Assembly (NCBI GenBank): GCA_002631855.1
Contig: NTLF01000019.1
Span: 62,001 to 126,000, forward strand
Direction of reading: 5' to 3'
From: Zunongwangia sp. ESRF-bin46
Lineage (GTDB): Bacteria; Bacteroidota; Bacteroidia; Flavobacteriales; Flavobacteriaceae
Length of the DNA: 64,000 nt
The notes under the pieces are model-generated. The model was given only the letters and a program-made list of their open reading frames with translations, ran no database searches and had not been told where the DNA came from. Each line of letters opens with the position of its first letter. Within the stretch, counting starts at the first letter, position 1. Below, piece after piece: positions 43,024 to 52,397 of this stretch. A program made the position numbers and the translations under genes.

Positions 43024-43398
43024 ATGAGAGTTGATAAATATTTATGGTGTATTCGATATTATAAAACCAGAAGCATTGCCACAAGGGCTTGTAAAAAAGG
43101 TGCGGTACAAGTTAATAGTGATACCGTTAAACCTTCAAGAGACGTATACCCCGGTGATGAAATTAAAGTGCGGAAAAACCAAATTAATTATCAATTGGAA
43201 GTTTTAGATCTTCCAAAAAGCAGACTTGGAGCTAAGTTAGTAGATATATACCGAAAAGACACAACCCCAAAAGAAGCTTTTGAAGGGCAAGAAATGTTAC
43301 AGTATGCCAAAAAATACTACCGTAAAAAAGGAACAGGAAGGCCAACAAAAAAAGACCGAAGGGATTTAGAGGATTTTACAGACGCTCAAGAAGAATAA
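43024..43398 (+). CDS. S4-domain RNA-binding protein (HSP15-like)
   Basis: 124 residues from the ATG at 43024 (a TTG 12 bases earlier is less likely). The S4 domain starts RVDKYLWCIRYYKTRSIATRACKKGAVQVN, which is the HslR/HSP15 signature; a basic tail follows (YYRKKGTGRPTKKDRRD). HSP15 binds stalled 50S subunits that carry peptidyl-tRNA and recycles them. It is divergent from the FKBP gene and 41 bp before a phosphoribosyltransferase gene. Confidence 0.9.
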   Translation: MRVDKYLWCIRYYKTRSIATRACKKGAVQVNSDTVKPSRDVYPGDEIKVRKNQINYQLEVLDLPKSRLGAKLVDIYRKDTTPKEAFEGQEMLQYAKKYYRKKGTGRPTKKDRRDLEDFTDAQEE

Positions 43399-43439
43399 TC
43401 CCCACCCCTTTTACTATCTTTGAATAAAGTTTATACCAT

Positions 43440-43940
43440 ATGCAAGAACAGACCGTCATCCTTACCAAAAAACAAATAGCGCATAAAATTAAAAGAATTG
43501 CCTATCAAGTGTATGAAACCAATGTAGATGAAAAAGAGGTGATTATTGCCGGTATAAAAAGCAACGGCTATACATTTGCCAAAAAACTTAAAACAGCTGT
43601 TGAAAATATTTCACCGATACAAGTTACCCTTTGCGAAGTAACAATCAACAAAAAAAAGCCAACAGATTCTATTGAAACCTCTATAACCAAAGAAGAGTAC
43701 ACCAACAAATCACTATTATTGGTAGATGATGTTTTACACTCTGGGACAACTCTCATTTATGGTGTTAAACATTTTCTTGAAGTACCCCTAAAACAATTTA
43801 AAACAGCCGTATTGGTAGATAGAAATCATAAAAAGTACCCTGTAAAAGCAGATTTTAAAGGTATTTCCCTTTCCACATCGCTTAACGAAAATGTAGCCGT
43901 TATCTTTGAAAAAAATAAAGATCGGGCAATTTTAGAATAG
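43440..43940 (+). CDS. Phosphoribosyltransferase family protein (PyrR-like)
   Basis: 166 residues, one type I PRTase domain. The PRPP loop is SLLLVDDVLHSGTTLIYGV near residue 95; the early IIAGIKSNGYTFAKKL and the late LSTSLNENVAVIFEKN fit the PyrR/uracil-PRT fold. PyrR regulates pyrimidine genes in some phyla; the specific substrate here cannot be told. It converges with aroK and overlaps it by 9 bp. Confidence 0.85.
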   Translation: MQEQTVILTKKQIAHKIKRIAYQVYETNVDEKEVIIAGIKSNGYTFAKKLKTAVENISPIQVTLCEVTINKKKPTDSIETSITKEEYTNKSLLLVDDVLHSGTTLIYGVKHFLEVPLKQFKTAVLVDRNHKKYPVKADFKGISLSTSLNENVAVIFEKNKDRAILE

Positions 43941-44453
43941 TTTTGCAACCAATTCTTCTACAATTTCTGAAACCTCTTTATTATCTACTGAAACTGTTCT
44001 AGCAGCTTTATTATAGACAAAAGACCGCTCAAAAAGATGTTTCCTAATAAAGTCCTTAAGCAAATCCTTTGATTTCAAATGTGAAAGTAAAGGACGTTTT
44101 TCCTTTTCTGAAGAAAGCCGCTCTGTCAAAACATCTAACGAAGCTTTTAAGTAAACCGAAACCACATTTCCATCTTTTAGTAAGTCATCCATAATAGAAC
44201 CATAACAAGGTGTTCCACCACCGGTTGAAAGTACAACTTCATTTTCTTTTGAAAGTATGCTCCATAACACCTTATTTTCATTCTTTCTGAAATAAATTTC
44301 ACCCTTATCTGAAAAAATAGCTGCAATTTTCTTCTCTTCTTTTTTTTCAATTTCAGTATCTAAATCTTTAAAAGTGTAATTTAGTTTGTCAGATAATGCT
44401 TTTCCAACGGTAGTTTTACCGCTTCCCATATATCCAATTAGTACAATATTCAT
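43932..44453 (-). CDS. aroK: Shikimate kinase
   Basis: 173 residues. It phosphorylates shikimate in aromatic amino acid synthesis. Walker A IGYMGSGKTTVGKAL near the N-terminus, substrate-binding DLDTEIE and STGGGTPC, lid Arg in KRPLLSH: the full shikimate kinase pattern. Overlaps the convergent PRTase gene by 9 bp. Confidence 0.95.
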   Translation of the reverse strand: MNIVLIGYMGSGKTTVGKALSDKLNYTFKDLDTEIEKKEEKKIAAIFSDKGEIYFRKNENKVLWSILSKENEVVLSTGGGTPCYGSIMDDLLKDGNVVSVYLKASLDVLTERLSSEKEKRPLLSHLKSKDLLKDFIRKHLFERSFVYNKAARTVSVDNKEVSEIVEELVAKLF

Positions 44454-44546
44454 AAAAAAATTGTCGGTTTTTATTGATTCTCAAAGGCTTTAAAAATTCC
44501 TTCAAATTTAATTGAAAATCCTTTGGAAAAATAGAATTAATGATAG

Positions 44547-44554
44547 TATATTTG
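44547..44554 (+). promoter_or_regulatory. Promoter -7 element of tRNA-Lys
   Basis: TATATTTG fits TANNTTTG, 60 bp before the tRNA. TTTGG at 44522-44526, 21 bases upstream, is a plausible -33 element. Confidence 0.55.
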
Positions 44555-44614
44555 CACCCGCCAACGCAAACAAATGTAGTGGCACTTTAAAAGTACCGTT
44601 TTAAAGTAAATAAT

Positions 44615-44687
44615 GACCTGGTAGCTCAGTTGGTAGAGCATCTCCCTTTTAAGGAGAGGGTCCTGGGTTCGAGCCCCAGCCAGGTCA
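44615..44687 (+). tRNA. trnK: tRNA-Lys (anticodon UUU)
   Basis: A 73-base cloverleaf: acceptor GACCTGG / CCAGGTC plus discriminator A, D arm GCTCAGTTGGTAGAGC, anticodon stem TCTCC / GGAGA with loop CTTTTAA (anticodon TTT), T arm with GGTTCGAGCCC. CCA is not encoded. A terminator hairpin follows. Confidence 0.97.
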
Positions 44688-44694
44688 CAGATTA

Positions 44695-44721
44695 AAAACC
44701 CGTTCATTTAGAGCGGGTTTT
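44695..44721 (+). terminator. Terminator after tRNA-Lys
   Basis: AAAACCCG (44695-44702) and CGGGTTTT (44714-44721) form an eight-bp stem with an 11-base loop, followed by T-rich DNA. Confidence 0.8.
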
Positions 44722-44934
44722 ATATTTTTTTATAGTAAACCATTATAGAGCGAGAAGTTTACACTAAGCACAGTCAAAGTAAGTTCCTGCAAGGTTGCAA
44801 TTCGTATTAAGCACCTGTTCTTTTCGAGTAGTGTTTTTTTCAAACAATTTCTTCGCTTTATTAGCTACTACTCCATCAAAGCGTATGGTAAAAGCAATAG
44901 AAATTTAAATGCCACGGCAGACCATCAAATAGTC

Positions 44935-45681
44935 TCAGCTTTTAAGCAACGGCCTTAAGGTTTCCCACACCGTATTCGCCACTATTTTATGTCCCTCAAC
45001 AGTTGGATGAATTCCATCGGCTTGATTCAATGCTGCAACTCCACCAACATCTTTTAAAATAAAAGGGATAAACGCAATGTTGTTTTCTTTGGCCAAGTCT
45101 GCATATAACTGTTTGAAACCACTTGTATATTCCTGCCCCATGTTTGGGGGCAGTTGCATACCTGCGAGAATGATTTTTGTTTCGGGACTTTTTTCTCTCA
45201 CCACATCGATGATTGCCTGTAAATTAGAGCGTGTTTCAGATAAAGCCACGCCACGTAAGCCATCATTAGCACCTAGTTCCAATACAAAAATAGCGGCATC
45301 CTGTTTTATCACCCAATCAATACGGCTTTTACCTCCAGCGGATGTTTCGCCACTTACCCCAGAATTGATCACCGTATAGTCTAAACCTAATGAATCAATT
45401 TTTTCTTGCACGACTGCAGGGTAAGCATCATCGTTATCGTCCAGCCCATAACCAGCGGTAATACTGTCCCCAAAAAATAGAATGTTCTTAGTTGCCGTTT
45501 TGGTTTCTTCGGTACCTTCTGTCTGTTCCGTGGTTTTTTGATCTTCACTCGCTTTTTCAGTTTTCACTTCACCACAAGACAAAAGAAATAGGGCTACGAA
45601 AAAATAACTAAACTTTATGAGTTTCAGCCCAAATGTCGTTGGTAAGTTAGAATAAAAATGTTTATTATGTGCGTTGAACAT
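44935..45681 (-). CDS. tesA: TesA-like GDSL esterase/lysophospholipase lipoprotein
   Basis: About 248 residues from the ATG at 45681; an ATG at 45711 lies inside the divergent gene and is less likely. The leader has a hydrophobic stretch and lipobox ALFLLSC, followed by an acidic linker. The SGNH blocks are all there: block I ILFFGDSITAGYGL with nucleophile Ser, block II NSGVSGETSAGG, block III LELGANDGLRG, block V DGIHPTVEGH with catalytic Asp and His. It is divergent from an ABC transporter pair, the same tesA-ybbA-ybbP grouping known from E. coli. Confidence 0.92.
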   Translation of the reverse strand: MFNAHNKHFYSNLPTTFGLKLIKFSYFFVALFLLSCGEVKTEKASEDQKTTEQTEGTEETKTATKNILFFGDSITAGYGLDDNDDAYPAVVQEKIDSLGLDYTVINSGVSGETSAGGKSRIDWVIKQDAAIFVLELGANDGLRGVALSETRSNLQAIIDVVREKSPETKIILAGMQLPPNMGQEYTSGFKQLYADLAKENNIAFIPFILKDVGGVAALNQADGIHPTVEGHKIVANTVWETLRPLLKS

Positions 45682-45704
45682 ACGTTGTAATTTAAAGTAA
45701 GACC

Positions 45705-46394
45705 ATGTCAAAGATATTAAAGATTACCGGTTTGGAAAAGACATATGCCAGTGGTAACAAGCAATTAACAGTTTTGCAAGACATCACGTTCGATGTTGAA
45801 AAAGGTCAAACCTTTTCAATCGTAGGACCTTCGGGAAGTGGCAAGACGACTTTATTGGGGTTATCTGCCGGATTAGATGCACCTAATGCGGGTTCCGTAG
45901 CATTATGCGGACAGGATTTGAAAAGCTTGGATGAAGATCAACGTGCCCAATTACGAAACAAGGAAGTAGGGTTTATATTTCAGAATTTTCAATTGTTGCC
46001 AACCCTTACAGCGCTTGAAAATGTGAGTGTACCTTTAGAACTACAAGGTGCAACAGACGCGATACAAAAAAGCAAAAGTTTATTGGAAAAGGTCGGTTTA
46101 GCAGACCGCATTCATCACTATCCATCACAATTATCTGGCGGCGAACAGCAACGTGTGGCATTAGCAAGAGCGTTTTCAAACACCCCTTCTATCCTATTTG
46201 CAGATGAACCCACAGGAAACCTAGATGCCGAAACCGGTGAAAAGGTAATCCAATTATTATTAGACCTGAATAAAGAAAACGGAACCACCTTGGTAATCAT
46301 CACTCACGATTTAGAATTAGCCAACCGTACGCAACAAATATTGACGCTAAAAGGTGGAAAAATAGTAACCAATCAACCTACTCCTGTATCTTGA
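45705..46394 (+). CDS. ABC transporter ATP-binding protein (YbbA/LolD type)
   Basis: 229 residues: Walker A GPSGSGKTT near residue 40, signature LSGGEQQRVALARAF near 140, Walker B ILFADEPTGNLDAETG. The MacB/LolD-like ATPase partners a large FtsX-type permease encoded directly downstream (start overlaps by 4 bp). In E. coli ybbA-ybbP sits beside tesA, as here. Substrate unknown, likely lipid or lipoprotein related. Confidence 0.93.
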   Translation: MSKILKITGLEKTYASGNKQLTVLQDITFDVEKGQTFSIVGPSGSGKTTLLGLSAGLDAPNAGSVALCGQDLKSLDEDQRAQLRNKEVGFIFQNFQLLPTLTALENVSVPLELQGATDAIQKSKSLLEKVGLADRIHHYPSQLSGGEQQRVALARAFSNTPSILFADEPTGNLDAETGEKVIQLLLDLNKENGTTLVIITHDLELANRTQQILTLKGGKIVTNQPTPVS

Positions 46395-48937
46395 ACAATC
46401 TTAATCCCAACAAAAATTTAAATATATCTTGGCTTTTTAAAATGGCTTGGCGTGATGCCAAGGCCAGTAAAGTGCGCTTAATTCTATTTATGGCATCGAT
46501 CATTTTGGGTATTGCAGCGGTCGTTTCCATACAGTTATTCAGCACAAACTTAAAAGATAATATTCAACGCCAATCAAAAACCTTGATGGGTGCCGATTTT
46601 ATTATCGATGCGAAGCAAGTACCGACAGAACGCGCACAAGCAATAATTGATTCGCTACAACCAGATGCTCGTGAAGTCAACTTTGTATCTATGGTAGCTT
46701 TCCCGAAAAATGGAGGCACCAAATTGGTAAAGGTACGTGGTCTAGAAGGTGATTTTCCTATGTACGGCGATATAGAAACCCAACCGGCTGCTGTAGCCAC
46801 GACCTATCAAGAATCGGGTGGTGCTTTAGTGGATGCCACGCTCATGCTTCAGTTTAATGTAAAACCGGGCGATTCTATAAAAGTAGGCGAACTAACCATT
46901 CCCATTGCAGGTGCCTTACAATCGATTCCGGGAAGCTCTGCCGTTTCAAGTTCTGTGGCACCACCTGTTATTATTCCCTATCGATTTGTAGAAGCTACAG
47001 ATTTGTTACAGTTTGGAAGTCGAAAAGAATACCAATATTTCTATAAAGTGGCAGATACGGTTAACCTAACAAAGCTTCAAGACAAGCTTGAGCCCCAATT
47101 GGATTTAGAAGACGCCGATTTAGACACACATACAAGCACTACTGAACGCTTGGGCAGACGGTATGACAATGTGGGTAAATTTTTAAATTTGGCCGCTTTT
47201 ATTGCATTGCTTTTAGGATGTATCGGTATTGCCAGTTCGGTACATATTTACATCAAGGAAAAGTTAAGTGCCATTGCCATTTTAAAATGTATGGGCGCCT
47301 CCAGGCTTCAAAGTTTTCTAATTTTTTTGATTCAAATTGCTGGAATTGGAATCATTGGAGGACTTATTGGTTCGTTCATAGGCATCGGTGTTCAGGAATT
47401 ATTTCCGTTTTTGCTAAAAGAATTTTTGCCTTTTGACCTTACCATTACCATCACGGCACAGCCTATTATTATTGGCGTGTTGCTGGGGTTATGTATGTCT
47501 GTTTTATTTGCACTACTCCCGTTGTTGAGAACTTGGTATGTATCGCCTTTAGATGTATTGCGTGTGGATGAGAATTCGTCTCAAGAACCTCGCAACATAC
47601 GTTTTTTGGTGTTTGGAACTATTTTGGTGTTTCTATTTTTATTTTCATTTTGGCTTATTAAAGATGCATTGTACGCGTTGGCTTTTGTAGGTGGAACTGT
47701 TATTACCTTTGCGATATTAGCAGGTGTCGCTTCGTTTTTTATAAGAATGGTGAAACGTTTTTTTCCGAAGCGTTGGAGCTTTACCGCACGACAAAGCCTA
47801 TTAAATCTGTTTAGACCCAACAATCAAACAGTTGTATTGGTTGTTGCCATAGGTTTGGGAACCTTTTTAATTAGCACCTTGTATTTTACCAAAGATATTC
47901 TGTTGGCAAAGACAGAAATTGGACAAACCGCTGAAAACGCCAATATCATCATCTTAGATATTCAAACAGAACAGCGTGATTCAGTAACCAAAAATATTAC
48001 CAATAAAGATTTACCTGTGCTCAATAACATTCCTTTGGTGACCATGCGAATGCATAGCATCAACGGGACGTTAGTAAATAAAATTCGTCAAGACACCACA
48101 CGACAAGTACGCGGTTGGATTTTGAACCATGAGTTTAGAACCACTTATCGCGATGCCCTTACCCCTTCTGAAGAATTATTGGGAGGCACGTGGATCCCAC
48201 AAAAAAAGGAAGGCGATCCCGTGTTCATATCCATTTCAGAAAATCTCGCTGAAGATGCTAAACTAGATGTTGGCGATCCAGTTGTTTTTAATGTACAGGG
48301 TATGTTAATGGAAACCATCGTTGGTAGTATTCGTCAAGTTGATTGGGCACAAATGCAGCTTAATTTTTCCGTGGTGTTTCCTAAAGGCGTTTTGGAACAA
48401 GCACCACAGTTCCATGTTTTTACAACCCATGTGCCAGATGAAGAAGGTTCTGCAAAATTACAACGGGATCTGGTCGCTAAATTCCCGAACGTGACAATTA
48501 TCGATCTACGACAGGTCTATACCGTAGTAGAAGATATTTTAGAGCAAGTATCTTGGGTTATCAATTTTATGGCCTTCTTTAGTATTCTTACGGGTATTAT
48601 CGTACTGATTGGCTCCGTACGAACAAGCAAATACCAACGGATTAAAGAAAGTGTGTTGCTTCGTACATTGGGTGCAAAAAACAAACAGATATTAAAGATT
48701 TCTGCATTGGAATATGTTTTTTTAGGCTTACTAGGTAGTTTGGTTGGAATTATTCTGGCCTTGGTAAGCAGCCTGTGTTTGGCACTGTTTATATTCGAGG
48801 AACCTTTTGTACCGTCCTTGATTCCATTTGTGGTATTTCTACCAGGAATTACGCTACTGGTCTTAGCCATTGGCTTAAGTAACATCCAAACCGTATTACG
48901 CAGTTCCCCTTTAGAGGTATTGCGTAAAGAAGGCTAA
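46391..48937 (+). CDS. ABC transporter permease of the YbbP / FtsX family
   Basis: 848 residues from a TTG that overlaps the ATPase stop; the ATG at 46442 (residue 18, MAWRDAKASKVRL) is an alternative. First membrane span near 27-48, then a large periplasmic MacB-PCD-like domain, two FtsX modules (spans near 265-285, 305-335, 355-385 and near 720-745, 775-800, 810-835) with two additional central spans near 410-455 and one near 475-500. This two-FtsX layout with about ten spans is the YbbP arrangement. It probably extracts or moves a lipophilic substrate together with the ATPase. Confidence 0.9.
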   Translation: MNNLNPNKNLNISWLFKMAWRDAKASKVRLILFMASIILGIAAVVSIQLFSTNLKDNIQRQSKTLMGADFIIDAKQVPTERAQAIIDSLQPDAREVNFVSMVAFPKNGGTKLVKVRGLEGDFPMYGDIETQPAAVATTYQESGGALVDATLMLQFNVKPGDSIKVGELTIPIAGALQSIPGSSAVSSSVAPPVIIPYRFVEATDLLQFGSRKEYQYFYKVADTVNLTKLQDKLEPQLDLEDADLDTHTSTTERLGRRYDNVGKFLNLAAFIALLLGCIGIASSVHIYIKEKLSAIAILKCMGASRLQSFLIFLIQIAGIGIIGGLIGSFIGIGVQELFPFLLKEFLPFDLTITITAQPIIIGVLLGLCMSVLFALLPLLRTWYVSPLDVLRVDENSSQEPRNIRFLVFGTILVFLFLFSFWLIKDALYALAFVGGTVITFAILAGVASFFIRMVKRFFPKRWSFTARQSLLNLFRPNNQTVVLVVAIGLGTFLISTLYFTKDILLAKTEIGQTAENANIIILDIQTEQRDSVTKNITNKDLPVLNNIPLVTMRMHSINGTLVNKIRQDTTRQVRGWILNHEFRTTYRDALTPSEELLGGTWIPQKKEGDPVFISISENLAEDAKLDVGDPVVFNVQGMLMETIVGSIRQVDWAQMQLNFSVVFPKGVLEQAPQFHVFTTHVPDEEGSAKLQRDLVAKFPNVTIIDLRQVYTVVEDILEQVSWVINFMAFFSILTGIIVLIGSVRTSKYQRIKESVLLRTLGAKNKQILKISALEYVFLGLLGSLVGIILALVSSLCLALFIFEEPFVPSLIPFVVFLPGITLLVLAIGLSNIQTVLRSSPLEVLRKEG

Positions 48938-49000
48938 TGCATATAATTTTAATACGTTATATTTCAGGTATTTATGCTGGTTTTTCGTATCTTCTATAGT

Positions 49001-49462
49001 ATGCAATTCAAACAATATAAATACATCATCCCACTATTTTTACTGTCCATAGTTGTCCTATTATTCGGTTGTGCGGAAACCAAAGAAAAAAAGAAAAAAA
49101 TGACCACCATGACAGTTACGGCTACAGCCTACAACTCAGTTGAGCACCAAACCAAAAAAGGGAATCCGTCCTTAGCTGCTTGGGGTGATATTTTAGAACC
49201 CGGAGAACGCGCCATTGCTGTATCGCGCGACCTCATCAAAATGGGACTGGATCACAATGAGAAAATCGAAATCGATGGTCTACCAGGCATTTATATTGTA
49301 AAAGACAAAATGAACAAACGCTGGAAAAAGAAAATAGATATCTATATGGGGCTGGATGAAAACGCTGCTCGGGAATGGGGCAAGAAAAAAGTAGAGATCC
49401 GGTTTAATAAAAGGGACCGACCTCATGATAAGTTTTCTAGACAGGCGAATGAAAATGGATAG
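49001..49462 (+). CDS. 3D-domain (RlpA/MltA-like) lipoprotein
   Basis: 153 residues from ATG 49001 (an upstream ATG at 48974 would give an odd leader). Signal peptide with lipobox VLLFGC, Lys-rich linker, then a 3D domain with VTATAYNSVEHQT, AAWGDILEPGERAIAVS and IYIVKDKMNKRWKKKIDIYMG. The three aspartates typical of 3D domains are represented in DKM, DIYMG and LDENAA. Such domains occur in peptidoglycan-acting proteins; catalysis is not shown. Downstream of the ABC permease by 63 bp. Confidence 0.83.
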   Translation: MQFKQYKYIIPLFLLSIVVLLFGCAETKEKKKKMTTMTVTATAYNSVEHQTKKGNPSLAAWGDILEPGERAIAVSRDLIKMGLDHNEKIEIDGLPGIYIVKDKMNKRWKKKIDIYMGLDENAAREWGKKKVEIRFNKRDRPHDKFSRQANENG

Positions 49463-49702
49463 GAGAGTTAAGTTTTTAAATAGAATCGATTGTTACAATT
49501 TATACTATTTCATACATATAGAACTGTATTTTCAAAATCTTTGTCTCGATCATTAACTTCTATAACACCCAACACACTCTGTTTCACAGAACACCCTATA
49601 CAAAGTTTGTTAATTAAAACAGACCAAAGTAAAAGTCTTAAATAATTAAAAAAACAACGAAGCATTTTAATGTAAATTACAGCCACTATTACCTAAAATA
49701 TC

Positions 49703-49710
49703 TATATTTG
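49703..49710 (+). promoter_or_regulatory. Promoter -7 element of tRNA-Leu
   Basis: TATATTTG, 35 bp before the tRNA, followed by CAA as in the tRNA-Lys promoter. A -33 element is not clear. The 240 bp before it (49463-49702) show no gene. Confidence 0.5.
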
Positions 49711-49745
49711 CAATCCGCTTTTAAAAAGCACCTCTTTATAACTAA

Positions 49746-49829
49746 GCCCAGGTGCTGGAACTGGTAGACAGGCATGGTTGAGGGCCATGTGTCCATTAGG
49801 GCGTATGGGTTCGACTCCCATCCTGGGCA
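49746..49829 (+). tRNA. trnL: tRNA-Leu (anticodon GAG)
   Basis: An 84-base class II tRNA: acceptor GCCCAGG / CCTGGGC plus discriminator A, D arm with CTGGTAGACAGG, anticodon stem CATGG / CCATG with loop TTGAGGG (anticodon GAG), long variable arm GTCCATTAGGGCG-like, T arm GGGTTCGACTCCC. CCA is not encoded. Confidence 0.95.
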
Positions 49830-49962
49830 CTTATTTATCTTACTACTTCTTTTATTTCTTTCGCTATGAGATGTTTAGCTTTCACTTAATTAAACTAAAC
49901 AAAAGTATCCGGTTTCTTTTTTCTTTTTAGTAATTTGGGCTTTGTAATAACTATTCTCCATA

Positions 49963-50874
49963 ATGGCTGTAGCAACAAAGTTTAGCATTAAAGACCTTGA
50001 AAACCTCAGTGGTATTAAAGCACACACAATACGTATTTGGGAAAAGAGATACAACCTGCTCGAACCGGAACGGACCGATACAAACATCCGTGAGTATTCT
50101 GTTGAAAATTTAAAGAAGCTTCTAAATGTAGCTTTTTTATATAATTCCGGTTTAAAAATTTCTAAAATAGCAGCCTTAACCAACAGTGAGATTATTGACG
50201 AAGTAGAAAGTTATATTTCTGAAAATAAAGAAGAACACGCCATCAGTGTACTCAAAACAGCAATGTTTGAGTTTAATTACCCGCTTTTTTCAAGCACACT
50301 TTACAAATTGGAAAAAACTAAGAGTTTCAGGGAGTTATTTTTTGATGTATTTATCCCTCTTTTGAATGAACTTGGAACCTTATGGCATACCGGAACCATA
50401 GACCCAGCCCACGAACATTTTATTTCAGAATTGATTAAACAAAAGATTATAGTCAATATTGAAGCGCTTCAGAAAAAAGAAGCTTCTAAAGGTTCCCCTA
50501 CTTTTTGCCTATACCTCCCGTACCATGAGATTCATGAAATAGGATTGTTGTTCGCCCATTATGAAATTTTAAATGCTGGTTTTAATACCATTTATTTAGG
50601 CACCAATATTCCGTTGCAGAATTTGAAGCACGTTTTAAAACATCATAAAAACATAATATTCTTATCCTATTTTACCGTAAAACCTGAAAAAAGATCCATT
50701 AAGGAGTATATTGATGCGTATCGTGAAACAATAAGTGATTCCGAAAATGAAAAGCTTTGGCTTATGGGAAGAAGAATACAGAAAACAGACACCCGCAACT
50801 GGCCATCAAACATTTCTACAATTAAAGATCATCAAGGCTTGATTAAACAGCTTGAAACTTTAAAAAAATCATAA
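49963..50874 (+). CDS. CarH/LitR-like MerR regulator with B12-binding domain
   Basis: 303 residues. MerR-type winged HTH at 1-75 (FSIKDLENLSGIKAHTIRIWEKRY). The middle cap domain contains WHTGTIDPAHEH, which is the W-x9-EH motif that contacts adenosylcobalamin in CarH. The C-terminal B12 domain has EIHEIG (the E/DxHxxG motif with the axial His) and IYLGTNIPLQNL. Such proteins bind DNA in the dark and release it when light breaks the Co-C bond. It lies 56 bp before the carotenoid operon, whose promoter has matching inverted repeats, so light control of carotenoids is the likely role. Confidence 0.93.
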   Translation: MAVATKFSIKDLENLSGIKAHTIRIWEKRYNLLEPERTDTNIREYSVENLKKLLNVAFLYNSGLKISKIAALTNSEIIDEVESYISENKEEHAISVLKTAMFEFNYPLFSSTLYKLEKTKSFRELFFDVFIPLLNELGTLWHTGTIDPAHEHFISELIKQKIIVNIEALQKKEASKGSPTFCLYLPYHEIHEIGLLFAHYEILNAGFNTIYLGTNIPLQNLKHVLKHHKNIIFLSYFTVKPEKRSIKEYIDAYRETISDSENEKLWLMGRRIQKTDTRNWPSNISTIKDHQGLIKQLETLKKS

Positions 50875-50881
50875 CGTTTAC

Positions 50882-50928
50882 AAACAAATTTATTTTTGTT
50901 TAATTATTGCGTATATTTGTTAAACAAA
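50882..50928 (+). promoter_or_regulatory. crtI promoter with MerR/CarH-like operators
   Basis: -7 element TATATTTG at 50912-50919. Overlapping it is the perfect 13-bp palindrome TTTGTTAAACAAA (50916-50928). Further half-sites: AAACAAA at 50882-50888 and TTTGTTTAA at 50895-50903, the latter being the inverted partner of TTAAACAAA at 50920-50928. A repressor bound here would block the -7 element. Confidence 0.65.
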
Positions 50929-50930
50929 CT

Positions 50931-52397
50931 ATGAAAAAAGTTATAATTATTGGTTCTGGTTTTTCGTCTTTGGCGGCGGCTTGCTATCTTTCAAAAGAAG
51001 GAAATGAAGTTACCATTTATGAAAAAAATAAAACCGTTGGCGGTAGGGCACGGCAACTAATAAAAGAAGGTTTTACTTTTGATATAGGCCCAACCTGGTA
51101 CTGGATGCCAGATGTTTTTGAGCGCTTTTTTTCAGACTTTAACAAACACCCTTCTACCTATTACGACTTAATAAAATTAAACCCTGCTTATAGTGTTTAC
51201 TTTGGAAAAAAGGAACAAATAACAATCGAGGACACGCTCGAAAAAATATGTGTCGCTTTTGAAAAAGAAGAACCTGGAAGTGCGCAAAAACTAAAAAAAT
51301 TCATTGCCAAAGCTCAAAATAATTACGATGTAGCCATAAAAGATTTGGTGTATAGACCGGGCGTATCCCCTTTTGAATTGGTAACCCCGGTCACCATGAA
51401 AAAAATAGGACAGTTTTTCAGTACCATTAGCAAAGAGGTTAGAAAAGAATTTAACAACCCGAAGTTGATTTCCATCTTAGAGTTTCCTGTGCTTTTTTTA
51501 GGGGCCAAACCATCCAACACACCCGCTTTTTACAGTTTTATGAATTATGCCGATTTCGGTCTCGGCACGTTTCATCCTAAAAACGGAATGTATAGTGTTA
51601 TTGAAGGCATGAAATCGTTAGCTGAAGAGCTGGGCGTAACCATTAAAACTGAACAAACTGTTGAGGAAATAGTTGTTGAAAATAATACTGCTTCAGCTTT
51701 AAAAATTAATGGCGAAACCATTGCCGCCGACATTGTTGTAAGTGGAGCCGATTATCACCATACGGAAACGTTACTTGATAAACCATACCGCCAATACTCT
51801 GAAGCATATTGGGACAAAAAAACCTTCGCTCCTTCTTCCCTGTTGTTTTATGTAGGTTTTGATAAAAAGATTGAAAACGTAGATCACCATACTTTGTTTT
51901 TTGATGTCGATTTTGAAGCACATTCAAAAGCCATTTATGATGATCCAGAATGGCCAGAAAAACCATTGTTTTATGCTAGTTTTCCTTCAAAAACAGATAG
52001 AAATGCAGCCCCTGAAGGAAAAGAAGCAGGAATTTTCTTAATCCCCTTAGCCCCCGGTTTACAAGACACACCTGAAATTAGGCAAGAATACTTTGAAAAA
52101 ATAATTACAAGATTTGAAAATCTTACCAACCAAGAAGTGAAAAATTACGTTATATTTAAAGAGTCCTTTTGTGTTAACGATTTTGTTGAAGAATATAATT
52201 CATACAAAGGGAATGCGTACGGGCTTGCAAATACGTTGCTGCAAACTGCTTTTTTACGTCCAAGCTTAAAGAGCAATAAGGTTAAAAACCTATTTTTTAC
52301 AGGACAATTAACCGTTCCGGGACCAGGTGTTCCGCCTTCTTTAATTTCTGGAAAATTAGTAGCTGGTTTAGTACAAAAACAAATAGAAAAATCGTGA
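50931..52397 (+). CDS. crtI: Phytoene desaturase CrtI
   Basis: 488 residues from the ATG at 50931 (an earlier in-frame start would include the promoter palindrome). FAD motif VIIIGSGFSSLAAACYLSKEG at the N-terminus, then GGRARQLIKEGFTFDIGPTWYWM; the CrtI C-terminal FAD signature is LFFTGQLTVPGPGVPPSLISG. It converts phytoene stepwise to lycopene at the membrane. First gene of crtI-crtB-crtZ-crtY; overlaps crtB by 4 bp (GTGA). Confidence 0.96.
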   Translation: MKKVIIIGSGFSSLAAACYLSKEGNEVTIYEKNKTVGGRARQLIKEGFTFDIGPTWYWMPDVFERFFSDFNKHPSTYYDLIKLNPAYSVYFGKKEQITIEDTLEKICVAFEKEEPGSAQKLKKFIAKAQNNYDVAIKDLVYRPGVSPFELVTPVTMKKIGQFFSTISKEVRKEFNNPKLISILEFPVLFLGAKPSNTPAFYSFMNYADFGLGTFHPKNGMYSVIEGMKSLAEELGVTIKTEQTVEEIVVENNTASALKINGETIAADIVVSGADYHHTETLLDKPYRQYSEAYWDKKTFAPSSLLFYVGFDKKIENVDHHTLFFDVDFEAHSKAIYDDPEWPEKPLFYASFPSKTDRNAAPEGKEAGIFLIPLAPGLQDTPEIRQEYFEKIITRFENLTNQEVKNYVIFKESFCVNDFVEEYNSYKGNAYGLANTLLQTAFLRPSLKSNKVKNLFFTGQLTVPGPGVPPSLISGKLVAGLVQKQIEKS